Of a DNA stretch of 64,000 nucleotides, positions 1-9,455 are shown piece by piece (position 1 is the stretch's first letter; each line of letters starts with the position of its first letter). The DNA comes from a gamma proteobacterium symbiont of Ctena orbiculata (GTDB taxonomy: Bacteria; Pseudomonadota; Gammaproteobacteria; Chromatiales; Chromatiaceae), in the NCBI GenBank assembly GCA_003058495.1, contig QBVC01000012.1, positions 62,001 through 126,000 on the forward strand, in the 5' to 3' direction. Below the pieces are notes generated by a model. That model was not told the DNA's origin and did not search any database. It saw only the letters and a list, made by a program, of their open reading frames with translations. The position numbers and the translations under genes are program-made.

Positions 1-547
1 TGTGAATGTGCAGGTTCTCCAGCTCGGCCAGGTTGAGCTCCCTGCCCACCGCCAGCAGGTCGAGCGCCTGTCCACCCGCCATGCCGCGGGAGCCGCTGGC
101 CCGGGCCAGGGCCTCGACCATGGTGAGCCGGATCTCGGCGTCGGCCTGCATGCACGGGTCGCAGCAGAGGGATTTGAAGGCCAGCGACTGCAGCGCGTCG
201 CCCACCAGGATCGCCGTCGCTTCATCGTAGGCGCGATGACAGGTGGGTTGGTTTCGCCTCAGATCGTCATCGTCCATCGCCGGCAGATCGTCATGCACCA
301 GGGAGTAGGCATGGATCAGTTCAACGGCGCTGGCGGGGGCATCGAGCCTTTCCCAAGCGATATCAAGGGCCTGGCCGGAGCCGTACACAAGCATCGGCCG
401 AATGCGCTTGCCGCCGTTTAGGGTGGCGTAACGCATCGCCCCGTGCAGCCTTGTGGGGCGGGTTGTGGGGGGAGGGAGGAGCCGGTCAAGCGCCTGTTCG
501 ACACGCGCCTGGCACTCGAGGGTGAACGCCTTCAGGGCATCATTCAT
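1..547 (-). CDS. ispA: Farnesyl diphosphate synthase (partial)
   Basis: Polyprenyl synthetase that condenses IPP with DMAPP and GPP to give farnesyl diphosphate for quinones and undecaprenyl lipid. The gene reads leftwards and runs off the window edge, so only about the first 182 residues are present. They include the substrate-binding run LNGGKRIRP and the first aspartate-rich motif DDLPAMDDDDLRR, which is typical of short-chain bacterial synthases, followed by GDALQSLAF. The ATG at 545-547 overlaps the end of xseB by 8 bases, so the two are translationally coupled. xseB-ispA is the usual gammaproteobacterial order, and dxs would be expected beyond the edge. Confidence 0.95.
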   Translation of the reverse strand, partial: MNDALKAFTLECQARVEQALDRLLPPPTTRPTRLHGAMRYATLNGGKRIRPMLVYGSGQALDIAWERLDAPASAVELIHAYSLVHDDLPAMDDDDLRRNQPTCHRAYDEATAILVGDALQSLAFKSLCCDPCMQADAEIRLTMVEALARASGSRGMAGGQALDLLAVGRELNLAELENLHIH

Positions 548-779
548 TGTCATCGGAGAAGGGTATCAGCTCGGATGCCTGGGTGTCGCCGTTGAGCATG
601 CGTACCTTCTGTTCCGCGTCTTGCAGCGAGGTTTGGCAGATCCGGGTCAGGGCCACACCACGCTCGAATGATTTCAACGACTCCTCGAGGGAGAGGTCGC
701 CCTGTTCCAACGACTCAACGAGGGCCTCCAGCTCCTTCATCGCCTCTTCAAAGGGGGGTGTCTTCTGTTTTCTCGGCAC
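540..779 (-). CDS. xseB: Exodeoxyribonuclease VII small subunit
   Basis: Small subunit of exonuclease VII, which degrades single-stranded DNA together with XseA. The 79-residue product has the normal family length. It has the characteristic core FEEAMKELEALVESLEQGDLS followed by SLKSFERGVAL and a C-terminal helix. It is the first gene of a leftward xseB-ispA operon that diverges from parE. xseA is not in the window, which is normal because it usually lies elsewhere. Confidence 0.95.
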   Translation of the reverse strand: MPRKQKTPPFEEAMKELEALVESLEQGDLSLEESLKSFERGVALTRICQTSLQDAEQKVRMLNGDTQASELIPFSDDNE

Positions 780-821
780 TTTTTCAGTCGCTTTTTCGTG
801 GCTTGCGGAATCTGTTGAGTA

Positions 822-850
822 AACTAACCTACCCCCGATGCGCCGGTCAA
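822..850 (-). promoter_or_regulatory. Possible sigma70 promoter for xseB-ispA
   Basis: On the minus strand TTGACC (845-850) is followed after 17 bases by TTAGTT (822-827), about 45 bases before the xseB start. The -35 is good and the -10 is poor. This is inferred from pattern only. Confidence 0.3.
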
Positions 851-978
851 TGACGGCGGCGAATCCGGTTGGCTGCAGAGGCTGTGGCGGGGGTGTGACG
901 GGAGACTCGCCAGCTCTCTCCCAGGTGTGTAAACTCCCCGCCGTTGAAAACCCAAATGCATAGGATCGACAGAGTAAG

Positions 979-2865
979 ATGAGTGGCAGTTACGACGCTT
1001 CTGATATCGAAGTCCTCAGCGGACTGGAACCGGTGCGCAAGCGACCCGGGATGTACACCGATACGTCCCGGCCCAATCATCTCGCCCAGGAGGTCATTGA
1101 CAACAGCGTGGATGAAGCCGTTGCCGGCTATGCCAAGTCGATCGAGGTTACCCTGCATATCGATGGCTCGCTGGAGGTGGTGGACGATGGTCGCGGCATG
1201 CCCGTGGACATCCATCCCCAGCAGGGCGTGCCGGGGGTCGAGGTGATCCTCACCAAGCTCCATGCCGGGGGCAAGTTTTCCAACAAAAGCTATCGCTTCT
1301 CCGGCGGTCTGCACGGGGTGGGTGTCTCCGTGGTGAATGCCCTCTCCAAGCATCTGGAGGTGTGGGTGCGGCGGGATGGCAAGGAGTTCAATATGGCCTT
1401 CGCCAATGGTCATAAGGTCTCCGATCTCGAGGTCGTGGGTAAGGTGGGGCGCAACAATACCGGCACCCGGCTGCGCTTCTGGCCCGATGCGAACTATTTC
1501 GACTCGGCGCGCTTCTCCACCCGCCAGCTGCGCCATGTCCTCAGGGCCAAGGCGGTGCTCTGTCCGGGGCTGAAGGTCTCTTTCCACGATGAGAAGAGTG
1601 GTGAAAAGGAGGCCTGGGTCTACGAGGACGGCTTGAGAGACTATCTGCTGGATGCCTTGCAGGGGCTCGAGAAGATACCTCAAGAGGCGTTTGTCGGCGA
1701 GATGTCGGGGAATGCCGAAAGTGCTGCCTGGGCCGTGGTCTGGCTGCCCGAGGGCGGAGAGCCGGTGACCGAGAGCTATGTCAACCTGATTCCCACCTCC
1801 CAGGGCGGAACCCACGTGAATGGACTGCGCACCGGTCTCACGGACGCGGTCAGGGAGTTCTGCGAATTCCGCAATCTACTTCCCCGAGGCGTCAAGCTGA
1901 CGCCGGAAGATGTCTGGAACCGCGTCTGCTTCGTGCTCTCCGTCAAACTCCAGGATCCTCAATTCTCCGGCCAAACCAAAGAGCGTCTCTCTTCAAGGGA
2001 GTGCGCCGCCTTTGTCTCGGGGGTGGTCAAGGACTCCTTCAGCCTGTGGCTGAATCAGCATACGGATGTGGGTGAACAGCTTGCCGATATGGCGATTACA
2101 TCCGCCCAGAGCAGGATGCGGGCGGGACGCAAGGTTGCGAGAAAAAAGGTCACCCAGGGACCGGCGCTGCCGGGAAAACTGGCCGACTGCAGTTCAGCGG
2201 ATCCGGGCAGGAGCGAGCTCTTTCTGGTGGAGGGCGATTCGGCCGGGGGATCGGCTAAACAGGCGAGGGACCGGGAGTTTCAGGCGATCATGCCGCTGCG
2301 CGGCAAGATCCTCAACACCTGGGAGGTGGAGCACGGCGACGTCTTGGCCTCCCAGGAGGTGCATGACATTGCGGTTGCCATCGGGGTGGAGCCCGGCAGC
2401 GACGATCTGTCGAACCTGAGATTCGGCAAGATCTGTATCCTCGCCGATGCGGATTCCGACGGCCTGCATATCGCAACCCTGCTGTGTGCCCTGTTTCTGC
2501 GCCATTTCAAGCAACTCGTGGAGCAGGGGCATGTCTATATTGCTATGCCGCCGCTCTACCGGATCGACGTGGGCAAGCAGGTCTTTTACGCCTTGGACGA
2601 TTCGGAAAAACAGGGCGTGCTGGACCGGATCGAGGCGGAGAGACTGCGCGGCAAGGTGAATGTGCAGCGCTTTAAGGGTCTGGGTGAGATGAATCCGTTG
2701 CAACTGCGCGAGACAACCATCCACCCGGATACCCGCAAGCTGATCCAGCTGACGGTAAAGCATGGCGACAATACGAACCGTGTCATGGACATGATGCTGG
2801 CGAAAAAACGCTCGTCTGACCGAAAAAAATGGCTGGAAGATAAAGGGGATATGGCAGAAATATAA
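979..2865 (+). CDS. parE: DNA topoisomerase IV subunit B (ParE)
   Basis: ATPase subunit of topoisomerase IV, which decatenates replicated chromosomes with ParC. The 628-residue product matches the usual ParE length of about 630 and lacks the long insert of gammaproteobacterial GyrB. The N-terminus has LEPVRKRPGMY and the GHKL site EVIDNSVDEA, then the ATP-lid GLHGVGVSVVNAL. The TOPRIM part has LVEGDSAGGSA and the metal-binding ADADSDGLHIATLL. The C-terminus has QRFKGLGEMNP. The ATG at 979 is where family members start. parC is not adjacent. Confidence 0.96.
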   Translation: MSGSYDASDIEVLSGLEPVRKRPGMYTDTSRPNHLAQEVIDNSVDEAVAGYAKSIEVTLHIDGSLEVVDDGRGMPVDIHPQQGVPGVEVILTKLHAGGKFSNKSYRFSGGLHGVGVSVVNALSKHLEVWVRRDGKEFNMAFANGHKVSDLEVVGKVGRNNTGTRLRFWPDANYFDSARFSTRQLRHVLRAKAVLCPGLKVSFHDEKSGEKEAWVYEDGLRDYLLDALQGLEKIPQEAFVGEMSGNAESAAWAVVWLPEGGEPVTESYVNLIPTSQGGTHVNGLRTGLTDAVREFCEFRNLLPRGVKLTPEDVWNRVCFVLSVKLQDPQFSGQTKERLSSRECAAFVSGVVKDSFSLWLNQHTDVGEQLADMAITSAQSRMRAGRKVARKKVTQGPALPGKLADCSSADPGRSELFLVEGDSAGGSAKQARDREFQAIMPLRGKILNTWEVEHGDVLASQEVHDIAVAIGVEPGSDDLSNLRFGKICILADADSDGLHIATLLCALFLRHFKQLVEQGHVYIAMPPLYRIDVGKQVFYALDDSEKQGVLDRIEAERLRGKVNVQRFKGLGEMNPLQLRETTIHPDTRKLIQLTVKHGDNTNRVMDMMLAKKRSSDRKKWLEDKGDMAEI

Positions 2866-2886
2866 CCATTGATCCGGGGTGGAGAG

Positions 2887-3441
2887 ATGACAAGTTATCG
2901 CGATTGTTTAGCCAAGGCAGTGATGGGTTTGGGTCAAGGTCTTGTGCTCTTGGCCCTTGTTGCCCTGAGCCCGTGGCAGCCGGTTGAGGGTGCGGATTTC
3001 CAACCCCTTGATGAGGTCGCCCTCATGAGCCTGGCAGAGCATCACAAGGCCATGCGACAGCTGGCGCCGCAACTGCGCATACAATTGCGGACCATGCGCA
3101 TGAGTATGAAGTTCGATGTCCGGGAGATACACAATATCGAACGCAGCGTAGAAAAGGCGCAATCAGACATAGAGCGCTTGATCGCCATGCACAACACGAA
3201 TCGGGTCAACTCCATCCGGGCGCACTTTCTGGTGGATGACCTGCGACGCAAGGCCGCGTCCCTGGATCAAGGCCTGTCCCATGTGACCCAACGGATCGCG
3301 AACAAATACAGTTTCGCTGAGGAGCAGGAGATTCAGGATCAAACCCTCGGTGTAGAGGATGCCCAACTGTTATCCCTGCTTCGGGACTATAGCCGGCTGG
3401 TGAATCAGAGCCTGCAGCTGGTATCCGCGGAGCGTCAGTAA
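2887..3441 (+). CDS. Hypothetical exported helical protein
   Basis: I do not recognise a family. From the ATG at 2887 the product is about 184 residues. It has a hydrophobic N-terminal segment (VLLALVALSPW) and a likely signal peptidase site after PVEGA. The rest is charged and mostly helical, with many Arg, Gln and Met residues, suggesting a periplasmic coiled-coil protein. GGAGAG lies almost against the ATG, so the true start could be a nearby alternative such as TTG at 2869, which lacks a ribosome binding site. It follows parE by 21 bases and may be cotranscribed with it. Confidence 0.6.
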   Translation: MTSYRDCLAKAVMGLGQGLVLLALVALSPWQPVEGADFQPLDEVALMSLAEHHKAMRQLAPQLRIQLRTMRMSMKFDVREIHNIERSVEKAQSDIERLIAMHNTNRVNSIRAHFLVDDLRRKAASLDQGLSHVTQRIANKYSFAEEQEIQDQTLGVEDAQLLSLLRDYSRLVNQSLQLVSAERQ

Positions 3442-3638
3442 GCTGCCTTTGCTTCGCAGCAACGCTGAGCGGGATATTGCAGCGATTTGTCATATATCAA
3501 TGATTGTAATCCGTACGTCATGCATGATCATACCCTGTCAATAATTTTGTCCGGTCAACTCTGGCGTTATGGTCCCCATATCACCATTCCCGACCTGGGT
3601 TTTGGCCCGATGCCAGCTCTCTGGCAATAGATTTGATA

Positions 3639-4259
3639 ATGCAGAAAACGGCTCTTTACCTGGCCATCGCGCTGGCGGGTGGCATACTCATCTGGATGCT
3701 CTTTCTTTGGCAACCCGAAACTGGAGAGGGAGATGGCGGCAGCGGTCCCTTCATCTCCCCGCAGCCTGCAGGGGGCGACTTTTCCCTTGTTTCCAATCAA
3801 GGGCCGGTCAGCCTGAGCGACTACCTGGGCAAGGTCGTGCTCCTCTACTTTGGCTATACCTGGTGTCCGGATATCTGTCCCACCAATCTAACCATGATGG
3901 CTTCAGCCCTGTCCGAGATGGATGCCGCCGAGCGTCTGCAGATACAACCGCTGTTTGTGAGTGTCGATCCGGATCGCGACACCCCACAACGCTTGCAGGA
4001 GTATGTCGAGTATTTCCACTCTTCACTCATCGGCCTCACCGGGAGCAAGCCTGAGATCGACGAGGTTGTGGGGCGTTACGGCGCCGCCTATCGCATCGTG
4101 GACAAGAAGCGTGACGCACCCTATGTCGTCGACCACACCGCGGACACCTACATCATCGATAAACAGGGCAGGTTGGTGCGAAAGATTTCCCACGGCGCCA
4201 GCAGCGAGGAGTTGCTGGGCGCGCTGCGTCCGCTGCTTCAGGAGAATCTGAGCAGATAG
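3639..4259 (+). CDS. SCO1/SenC family copper chaperone
   Basis: Membrane-anchored thioredoxin-fold protein that delivers copper to the CuA site of cytochrome c oxidase subunit II. The product of about 206 residues has one N-terminal membrane helix (residues 4-24). The copper-binding CxxxC lies in FGYTWCPDICPTNL, and the distal histidine in VVDHTADTYIID. A TTG two codons upstream is possible, but ATG 3639 is the simpler start. In Pseudomonas a SenC gene sits at the end of the cox cluster. Here it is about 14 kb away from it. Its 3' end overlaps the opposing ppx gene by 22 bases. Confidence 0.9.
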   Translation: MQKTALYLAIALAGGILIWMLFLWQPETGEGDGGSGPFISPQPAGGDFSLVSNQGPVSLSDYLGKVVLLYFGYTWCPDICPTNLTMMASALSEMDAAERLQIQPLFVSVDPDRDTPQRLQEYVEYFHSSLIGLTGSKPEIDEVVGRYGAAYRIVDKKRDAPYVVDHTADTYIIDKQGRLVRKISHGASSEELLGALRPLLQENLSR

Positions 4260-5767
4260 CCCGCCGCTTCCAGGTAGTCGGCCTCCTGCTCCAGCTCCTT
4301 CCGGGTCAATGGATGGTGGGCGATCCACTCCTCGGGAAATACCAGGGATATCCTGTTCTCTTCCACCTCGAGCCGAGGTATGGGTTTGGCGACGGATGAC
4401 CTGGCGCGATGGGTCAATACCGAGAGTCGGAGCAGGACACAGAGCTGCCTGGTGCAGTTCACCACCTCTGTGGGCAGGGCCTCGAAGACATCGCTGGGAA
4501 ATTTCCGCCTATGACCCCGGATCATGGCGGCGAGGACCTTCTGCTCCTGCAGGGAGAAACCGGAAAGATCGGATTTTTCCAACAGGTAGGCGCCATGTTT
4601 CTGGAACTGGCTGTGGGAAACCGTGAGCCCGATTTCATGCACCTGGGCGGCCCAGGAGAGCATCGCGCGGTGGCGAGGCTCCTGCAGATTCCAGCTTCGC
4701 TTCGCCTGTTCCAGGAGGGCCAGCGCGGTCGCCTCCACGCGCTCAACCTGCTCCAGATCCACATCGTAACGGCGCATCAGGGTCTTCAGTGTGCGCTCGC
4801 GGGCATCCTCCTGCTGGCTGCGCCCGACCATATCGTAGATCAGGCCCTCCCGCAGCGCCTCTGTGGAGACCTCCATGTGGTCGATGCCGATCTGCTCGAA
4901 GATCGCCGACAGCACGGCCAGACCCCCGGCAAATACCGGTTTTCTCTCTTCGGATATCCCCTTCAGGGCGGCCTTGTCGATGCTTCCCGCATCGATCAAA
5001 GTCCGTTTCAGACGCTCCAGCGATTCACAGCAGATCCCGGTTTCGCTCCAGCCCTGCTGCAGGATGGCGTTGCCGATCGATTTGATACTGCCCGAGCTGC
5101 CGATTGCCCGGGTCCAATCCCCATCCCTGAATTCATATCTCACCGGCCGGATCTCCAGGCTGCAGGCGAGCTCCGCATCGCGCATCGCCTGCGGCGTAAT
5201 CTTGCCGTCGGCGAAGAACCGGCGGCTGATGCTGACGCAGCCCATGTGCAGGCTCTCCCGCTCTTCGGGTTGATAACCCTGGCCGATGATCAGCTCGGTA
5301 CTGCCGCCGCCGATGTCGACCACCAGGCGCTTTTCATCGCCCGCGGCAAGCCCATGGGCGACCCCGAGATAGATCAGCCGCGCCTCTTCCCGTCCGGCGA
5401 TAATCTCGATCGGATGCAGCAGCGCCTTCTCCGCCTGGCCGTGAAAATTGTCATCGGGGTGAATCTGGCGCATGGTGTTGGTGCCGACGACGCGGACGTT
5501 CTCCGCCGGCAGGGGACGCAGACGTTGCGCGTACCTGCGCAGGCACTCCAGGGCGCGTTCGGCAACAAGGGGTTCGAGGCGCTTGTCCCTGGTCAGGCCC
5601 TCGCCAAGTCTGACCATCTCTTTCATTCTGTCGATGATCTGCAGGTGGCCCTCTACGACCCGGGCAACAATCAGGTGAAAACTGTTCGAACCGAGGTCAA
5701 TGGCGGCGATTGCTTCATCGAGATTGACCTCCGGGATCTGTTCCGACATCTTCTCAATTGACTCCAT
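4238..5767 (-). CDS. ppx: Exopolyphosphatase / Ppx-GppA phosphatase
   Basis: Hydrolyses terminal phosphates of polyphosphate, and family members can also act on pppGpp. The 509-residue length fits Ppx and GppA. The actin-like ATPase fold shows IAAIDLGSNSFHLIVARV at the N-terminus, then VVGTNTMRQ, the catalytic-loop Glu in AGREEARLIYLGV, and the phosphate loop VVDIGGGSTELI. A C-terminal HD-like helical domain follows (VHEIGLTVSHSQFQKHGAYLL). The start could be ATG 5767 or the downstream ATG of MSEQIPE. ppk is not nearby. It is convergent with the SCO gene. Confidence 0.92.
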   Translation of the reverse strand: MESIEKMSEQIPEVNLDEAIAAIDLGSNSFHLIVARVVEGHLQIIDRMKEMVRLGEGLTRDKRLEPLVAERALECLRRYAQRLRPLPAENVRVVGTNTMRQIHPDDNFHGQAEKALLHPIEIIAGREEARLIYLGVAHGLAAGDEKRLVVDIGGGSTELIIGQGYQPEERESLHMGCVSISRRFFADGKITPQAMRDAELACSLEIRPVRYEFRDGDWTRAIGSSGSIKSIGNAILQQGWSETGICCESLERLKRTLIDAGSIDKAALKGISEERKPVFAGGLAVLSAIFEQIGIDHMEVSTEALREGLIYDMVGRSQQEDARERTLKTLMRRYDVDLEQVERVEATALALLEQAKRSWNLQEPRHRAMLSWAAQVHEIGLTVSHSQFQKHGAYLLEKSDLSGFSLQEQKVLAAMIRGHRRKFPSDVFEALPTEVVNCTRQLCVLLRLSVLTHRARSSVAKPIPRLEVEENRISLVFPEEWIAHHPLTRKELEQEADYLEAAGYLLRFS

Positions 5768-5945
5768 GGGGGACTGTTGGGTGTACGTCGTGCGCTGTTG
5801 GCTAAATCAATGGGTGCGACATCATATCAGGAATCATTGTCCCTAGCCTGTTGTCGTACCTTTGACTGTCGGAGTCAGGTTCGCACGGGCTATCCGGGGG
5901 AGTTGTAGCGGGTGCGCACATTGTCGCTAAACGAGTGGTAACGGG

Positions 5946-5968
5946 CCCGGGAGTGATAGACTCCCGGG
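5946..5968. other. Perfect 9-bp stem hairpin upstream of Nudix gene
   Basis: CCCGGGAGT at 5946-5954 is the exact reverse complement of 5960-5968, with a 5-base loop. It lies 57 bases upstream of the Nudix start, in the gap diverging from ppx, and has no T-run. It may be a leader hairpin or a palindromic binding site. Confidence 0.5.
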
Positions 5969-6024
5969 GTGGATTTAAAACAATCGGAGAGAATATTGTC
6001 TGCCGAGTCGATAGGTTCCGAAGC

Positions 6025-6600
6025 ATGAAGTATTGCAGCCACTGCGGCGCGGAGGTCGGGGTCAAGGTCCCCGAGGGTGACAACAGGCCAAGATATGTAT
6101 GCGACAGCTGCAGTACCGTGCACTACCAAAATCCGAAGATCGTGGTCGGATGCATTCCTGTGTGGGAGCAGCAGATTCTCCTCTGCCGCAGGGCGATCGA
6201 ACCGCGCTACGGTCTGTGGACCGTGCCGGCAGGATTCATGGAGAATGGCGAGACCAGTCAGCAAGGGGCGGCACGGGAAACCCTCGAGGAGGCCTGTGCC
6301 CGGGTGGAAATAGATGGGCTCTACACCCTCTTCAACCTGCCGCACATCAACCAGGTCTACCTGCTGTTTCGCAGCCGGCTGCTCGATCTGGAATTTGCCG
6401 CCGGCGACGAAAGCCTGGAGGTCAGACTGTTCCACGAGCGGGAGATACCCTGGGACAGGCTTGCCTTTCCGGTGATAAAGGAGGCGCTGAAACTCTATTG
6501 CGCCGATCGTGAAACGGGAAGCTATCCCCTGCGTGGCGGTACCATAATTCGTGCCGCGGACAAGACCCCAGGCTACCGTATCATCCTCGATCCGGACTAG
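6025..6600 (+). CDS. Nudix hydrolase with N-terminal zinc ribbon
   Basis: Pyrophosphohydrolase of the Nudix superfamily; the substrate cannot be read from sequence. The 191-residue product starts with a zinc ribbon (CSHCG at 4-8 and CDSCS near 28-32). The Nudix box follows, running from GFMENGE to [11 protein letters not shown], with the expected REXXEE core. The zinc-ribbon arrangement resembles NudC-like and COG1051 proteins, but the size is smaller than NudC. I chose ATG 6025, which places the zinc ribbon at the N-terminus. The open frame extends 30 codons upstream to a GTG without support. Confidence 0.88.
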   Translation: MKYCSHCGAEVGVKVPEGDNRPRYVCDSCSTVHYQNPKIVVGCIPVWEQQILLCRRAIEPRYGLWTVPAGFMENGETSQQGAARETLEEACARVEIDGLYTLFNLPHINQVYLLFRSRLLDLEFAAGDESLEVRLFHEREIPWDRLAFPVIKEALKLYCADRETGSYPLRGGTIIRAADKTPGYRIILDPD

Positions 6601-6633
6601 CGTTTCCCCTGTTCCCGCATACGGTGGGGAACG

Positions 6634-7473
6634 TTAGAGGCCTGACCCGCCATAGCTGGGCACCAGACGTACGTTGTTTGCCACATAGCCCTCATCCTTG
6701 TCACTCTTCTGGATGTAGAACTCGAGGATGGAGTCCCGGTTCGACATCACATCGTCGGTGACCTCGTCGGCCAGTTCGTTGGCATGGCAAAAGACGCTTT
6801 CGTAGGGGGAGCCATCCTGGCGCGGATCGATGATCCACATATTGGGATCGATACGCTTGAGAAAGCGTAGAAAACCGTAGCCTTTCTCGGGAAACCATTT
6901 TGCGCAGACACCGCGGACGCAGGAGCCCGGCTCACCCCACTCATTGCGGGGTTCATAGGAGATCGGCAGCAGGTCGGGGATCAGAAAGCCCGAATAGTAG
7001 TCATCGACGAGTCGACGCAGCTCCTGGGATACATTGCGAAAGCCGAGGAGCTCCACCCGACAGCCGCGATCCTGCAGGGCGGTGACGACCTGGAGAAAAT
7101 CGCCATCGCCGGTGACCAGCAGCAGTAGATCGAGTTTGTCCGATTGCAACATGGCGTCGACCGCCATATCCAGATCCGCGTTTGCCTTGGTGGTGACATT
7201 GCCCTCGTCATCGGTATAGCGGCGGACGTTCTTGACGATGACCTTCCAGCCAAACTCCCTGACCATTTGCTGATAGGTCATGGCACGACGACGATACTCC
7301 GGATCTTCCTTGGCGCGCTCCTGGTCGAAGGCGATATAGGTGTTGAGTCTGAGCAGCGATCCTCCGTATCGCGCTGCGAACATCCTCAGGATGTCATAGC
7401 GCAGTTGGTAACCACCGTTGTAACGGACATTTTCGGCGTCGACAAACACGCCAATCTTGATATCTTGATGCAA
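6634..7473 (-). CDS. NYN-domain (LabA/PIN-like) protein
   Basis: Putative RNA-processing nuclease. Residues 1-165 form an NYN/LabA-like PIN domain with the acidic active site in KIGVFVDAENVRY, then ADLDMAVDAM and LLLLVTGDGDFLQVV. Residues 185-279 contain a second domain with a cold-shock/OB-like pattern (CAKWFPEKGYGFLRFL and later VFCHANEL), suggesting nucleic-acid binding. Family proteins with this layout are common but poorly characterised. It is transcribed away from zwf across a 446-base gap. Confidence 0.85.
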   Translation of the reverse strand: MHQDIKIGVFVDAENVRYNGGYQLRYDILRMFAARYGGSLLRLNTYIAFDQERAKEDPEYRRRAMTYQQMVREFGWKVIVKNVRRYTDDEGNVTTKANADLDMAVDAMLQSDKLDLLLLVTGDGDFLQVVTALQDRGCRVELLGFRNVSQELRRLVDDYYSGFLIPDLLPISYEPRNEWGEPGSCVRGVCAKWFPEKGYGFLRFLKRIDPNMWIIDPRQDGSPYESVFCHANELADEVTDDVMSNRDSILEFYIQKSDKDEGYVANNVRLVPSYGGSGL

Positions 7474-7919
7474 TGTGTAATTCCTGAAGCCAATAAAAAA
7501 ATAAAAACAGTGTTAGGTGCTATGTGATGAAGCGACAAATCCTCGGTTTAAGCTGTTGACGGTTGCAAGCCATGAACCAAACAGCGTCGATCACGCCGCC
7601 GGCGCGACCGATGGTTCGGGTAGCCGGATCTGTAGCCGATTTGTAGAAAGATGGAATACCAACCAAATAAATTAGATAGCCTGGTGGCTAAAATCGTTTC
7701 ATTCGTATTAACTTTTTTGTGTACGGTAATTATACAACGGATTTGGGAATAATTTTAATTGCAGGCTACACTAACTCCTACAAAATTGCGGGATATGCAA
7801 GCTATCGCACACTGTTGTCAATCTGTTTTCAGTAATCAGCATGATTGATACAGGTTTTAGCGCTGGAACATAGGGTAAGATGGTCCGAGAACAATAAAAT
7901 ATGCCCAAAGGCGGGTCGC
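7474..7919. other. Divergent intergenic region, NYN gene / zwf
   Basis: 446 bases with no convincing gene. The middle (about 7640-7790) is markedly AT-rich compared with the surrounding genes and probably holds the zwf promoter. I could not fix a convincing -35/-10 pair. A short palindrome, AGCC-tggt-GGCT, lies near 7678-7689. Confidence 0.5.
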
Positions 7920-9455
7920 ATGAGAGTCACAGATCTTTCTCCACACCAACGCATTGACGCCAGCGAGTTGTTTCTGCAGGCAGACCGCCTGGAACCCTGC
8001 GTGTTGGTCATTTTCGGCGCCGCAGGGGATTTGACCAGGCGCAAACTGATACCCGCCCTCTATAACCTGGTTCGGGAACAGGCACTGGATGAGCGTTTCG
8101 CTGTGATCGGCTACAGCCGTAGCCCGCAAGGGGATGATCAATATCGCGATCTCCTGCTGGATAGCCTCAGTCACTATTCCCGGGCCCAACCCATCGATGA
8201 AAAACTGTGGCGGGGATTCAGCCGGCGCATCAGCTACGTACAAGGCAATTTTGAGGATCCAGAGGGTTATGCGGCGCTGCGCAATGGATTGGAGTCGGTG
8301 GAGCGCCTCATCGGCAGCGACGGCAACCGTCTCTTCTACCTGGCCACGCCTCCCTCCGCGGCACCCATAATCCTACACCGCCTGAGTGAGGCCGGCCTGC
8401 TGCAGGCGGGCGGCGCGGACAGCCCCTGGACCCGGATCATTATGGAGAAACCCTATGGGCGCGATCTCGAATCGGCGAGCGATCTGAACCGGATCGTGGC
8501 CGAGGTGTTGCAAGAGGATCAGGTCTATCGCATCGATCACTATCTTGGCAAGGAGACGGTACAGAATATCTTGGTCGCCCGGCTCGGGAACACCATATTC
8601 GAACCCCTGTGGAACCGGAAATATATCGACCATATCCAGATCACCGCGGCGGAGTCGATCGGCGTCGAGGGGCGGGGCAGGTTCTACGAAAGGACCGGCG
8701 TGGTGCGGGATATGGTGCAGAGTCACCTGCTTCAGGTCCTCTCCCTCTGCGCCATGGAGCCCCCGGTCTCCTTCGCCGCCGATGATATTCGCGACAAGCG
8801 GGTCGAAGTGCTGCGCTCCCTGCGCCAATTCACCGCCGAGGAGGTTTTTGAGAATGTGGTCTTCGGTCAGTACCGCGGCTATCGCGACGAGGAGAACGTG
8901 GATCGGCAGTCGAGAACACCCACCTACGCCGCCATCATGTGTTTTATCGACAACTGGCGTTGGCAGGGCGTGCCGTTTTTTCTGCGCGTCGGCAAACACC
9001 TGTCGCAACGTTTGACTGAGATCTCGGTGGTATTCCGTCCCGTACCCTTGTGCCTGTTTGGGCGTGACGACGTGTGCCAGGATCTCGAACCGAATGTGTT
9101 GACCATACGCATCCAGCCCGACGCGGGCATGGCCCTGAAGATTTCCAGCAAACGCCCCGGCGGTGAGATGGAGGTGGCTTCGGTGGAGATGGACTTCAGC
9201 TACTCCGAGACCTACACCCATCCGATCAGGGATGCCTATGAACGACTCCTGCTCGATGCGGTAAAGGGGGATGCCACGCTGTTTGCCAGACGCGACGAGG
9301 TGGAGTTCGCCTGGCGCTTCATCACGCCCATCCTAAGCAGCTGGGAAGGAGCGACAAGACGCCAACCCGTGTTCTACGCAGAGGGCAGCGAGGGCCCCGT
9401 GGAAGCCGAAAATCTGATGGCTCGTCACAGTCGCCAGTGGCGGGGGATCTGCTGA
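7920..9455 (+). CDS. zwf: Glucose-6-phosphate 1-dehydrogenase
   Basis: Oxidises glucose 6-phosphate to 6-phosphogluconolactone with reduction of NADP+, the first step of the oxidative pentose phosphate pathway. The 511-residue product shows the nucleotide-binding start LVIFGAAGDLTRRKLIPALYNL, the substrate motif RIDHYLGKETVQN containing the catalytic His region, and EKPYGRDLESA. ATG 7920 is preceded by AAAGGCGGG. The open frame continues 25 codons upstream to a TTG with no homology-like content. Its stop overlaps the start of pgl by one base. Confidence 0.97.
   Translation: MRVTDLSPHQRIDASELFLQADRLEPCVLVIFGAAGDLTRRKLIPALYNLVREQALDERFAVIGYSRSPQGDDQYRDLLLDSLSHYSRAQPIDEKLWRGFSRRISYVQGNFEDPEGYAALRNGLESVERLIGSDGNRLFYLATPPSAAPIILHRLSEAGLLQAGGADSPWTRIIMEKPYGRDLESASDLNRIVAEVLQEDQVYRIDHYLGKETVQNILVARLGNTIFEPLWNRKYIDHIQITAAESIGVEGRGRFYERTGVVRDMVQSHLLQVLSLCAMEPPVSFAADDIRDKRVEVLRSLRQFTAEEVFENVVFGQYRGYRDEENVDRQSRTPTYAAIMCFIDNWRWQGVPFFLRVGKHLSQRLTEISVVFRPVPLCLFGRDDVCQDLEPNVLTIRIQPDAGMALKISSKRPGGEMEVASVEMDFSYSETYTHPIRDAYERLLLDAVKGDATLFARRDEVEFAWRFITPILSSWEGATRRQPVFYAEGSEGPVEAENLMARHSRQWRGIC

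Noticed and set aside
847-1815. Long open frame antisense to parE
   Set aside because: Lies wholly opposite a complete, motif-rich parE; long antisense frames are expected in GC-rich coding DNA.
3520-3630. 36-codon frame before the SCO gene (MHDHTLSIIL...)
   Set aside because: No ribosome site and no recognisable pattern; kept out as too weak.
4409-5761. 450-codon frame antisense to ppx
   Set aside because: Mirror of a well supported phosphatase gene; no protein-like motifs.
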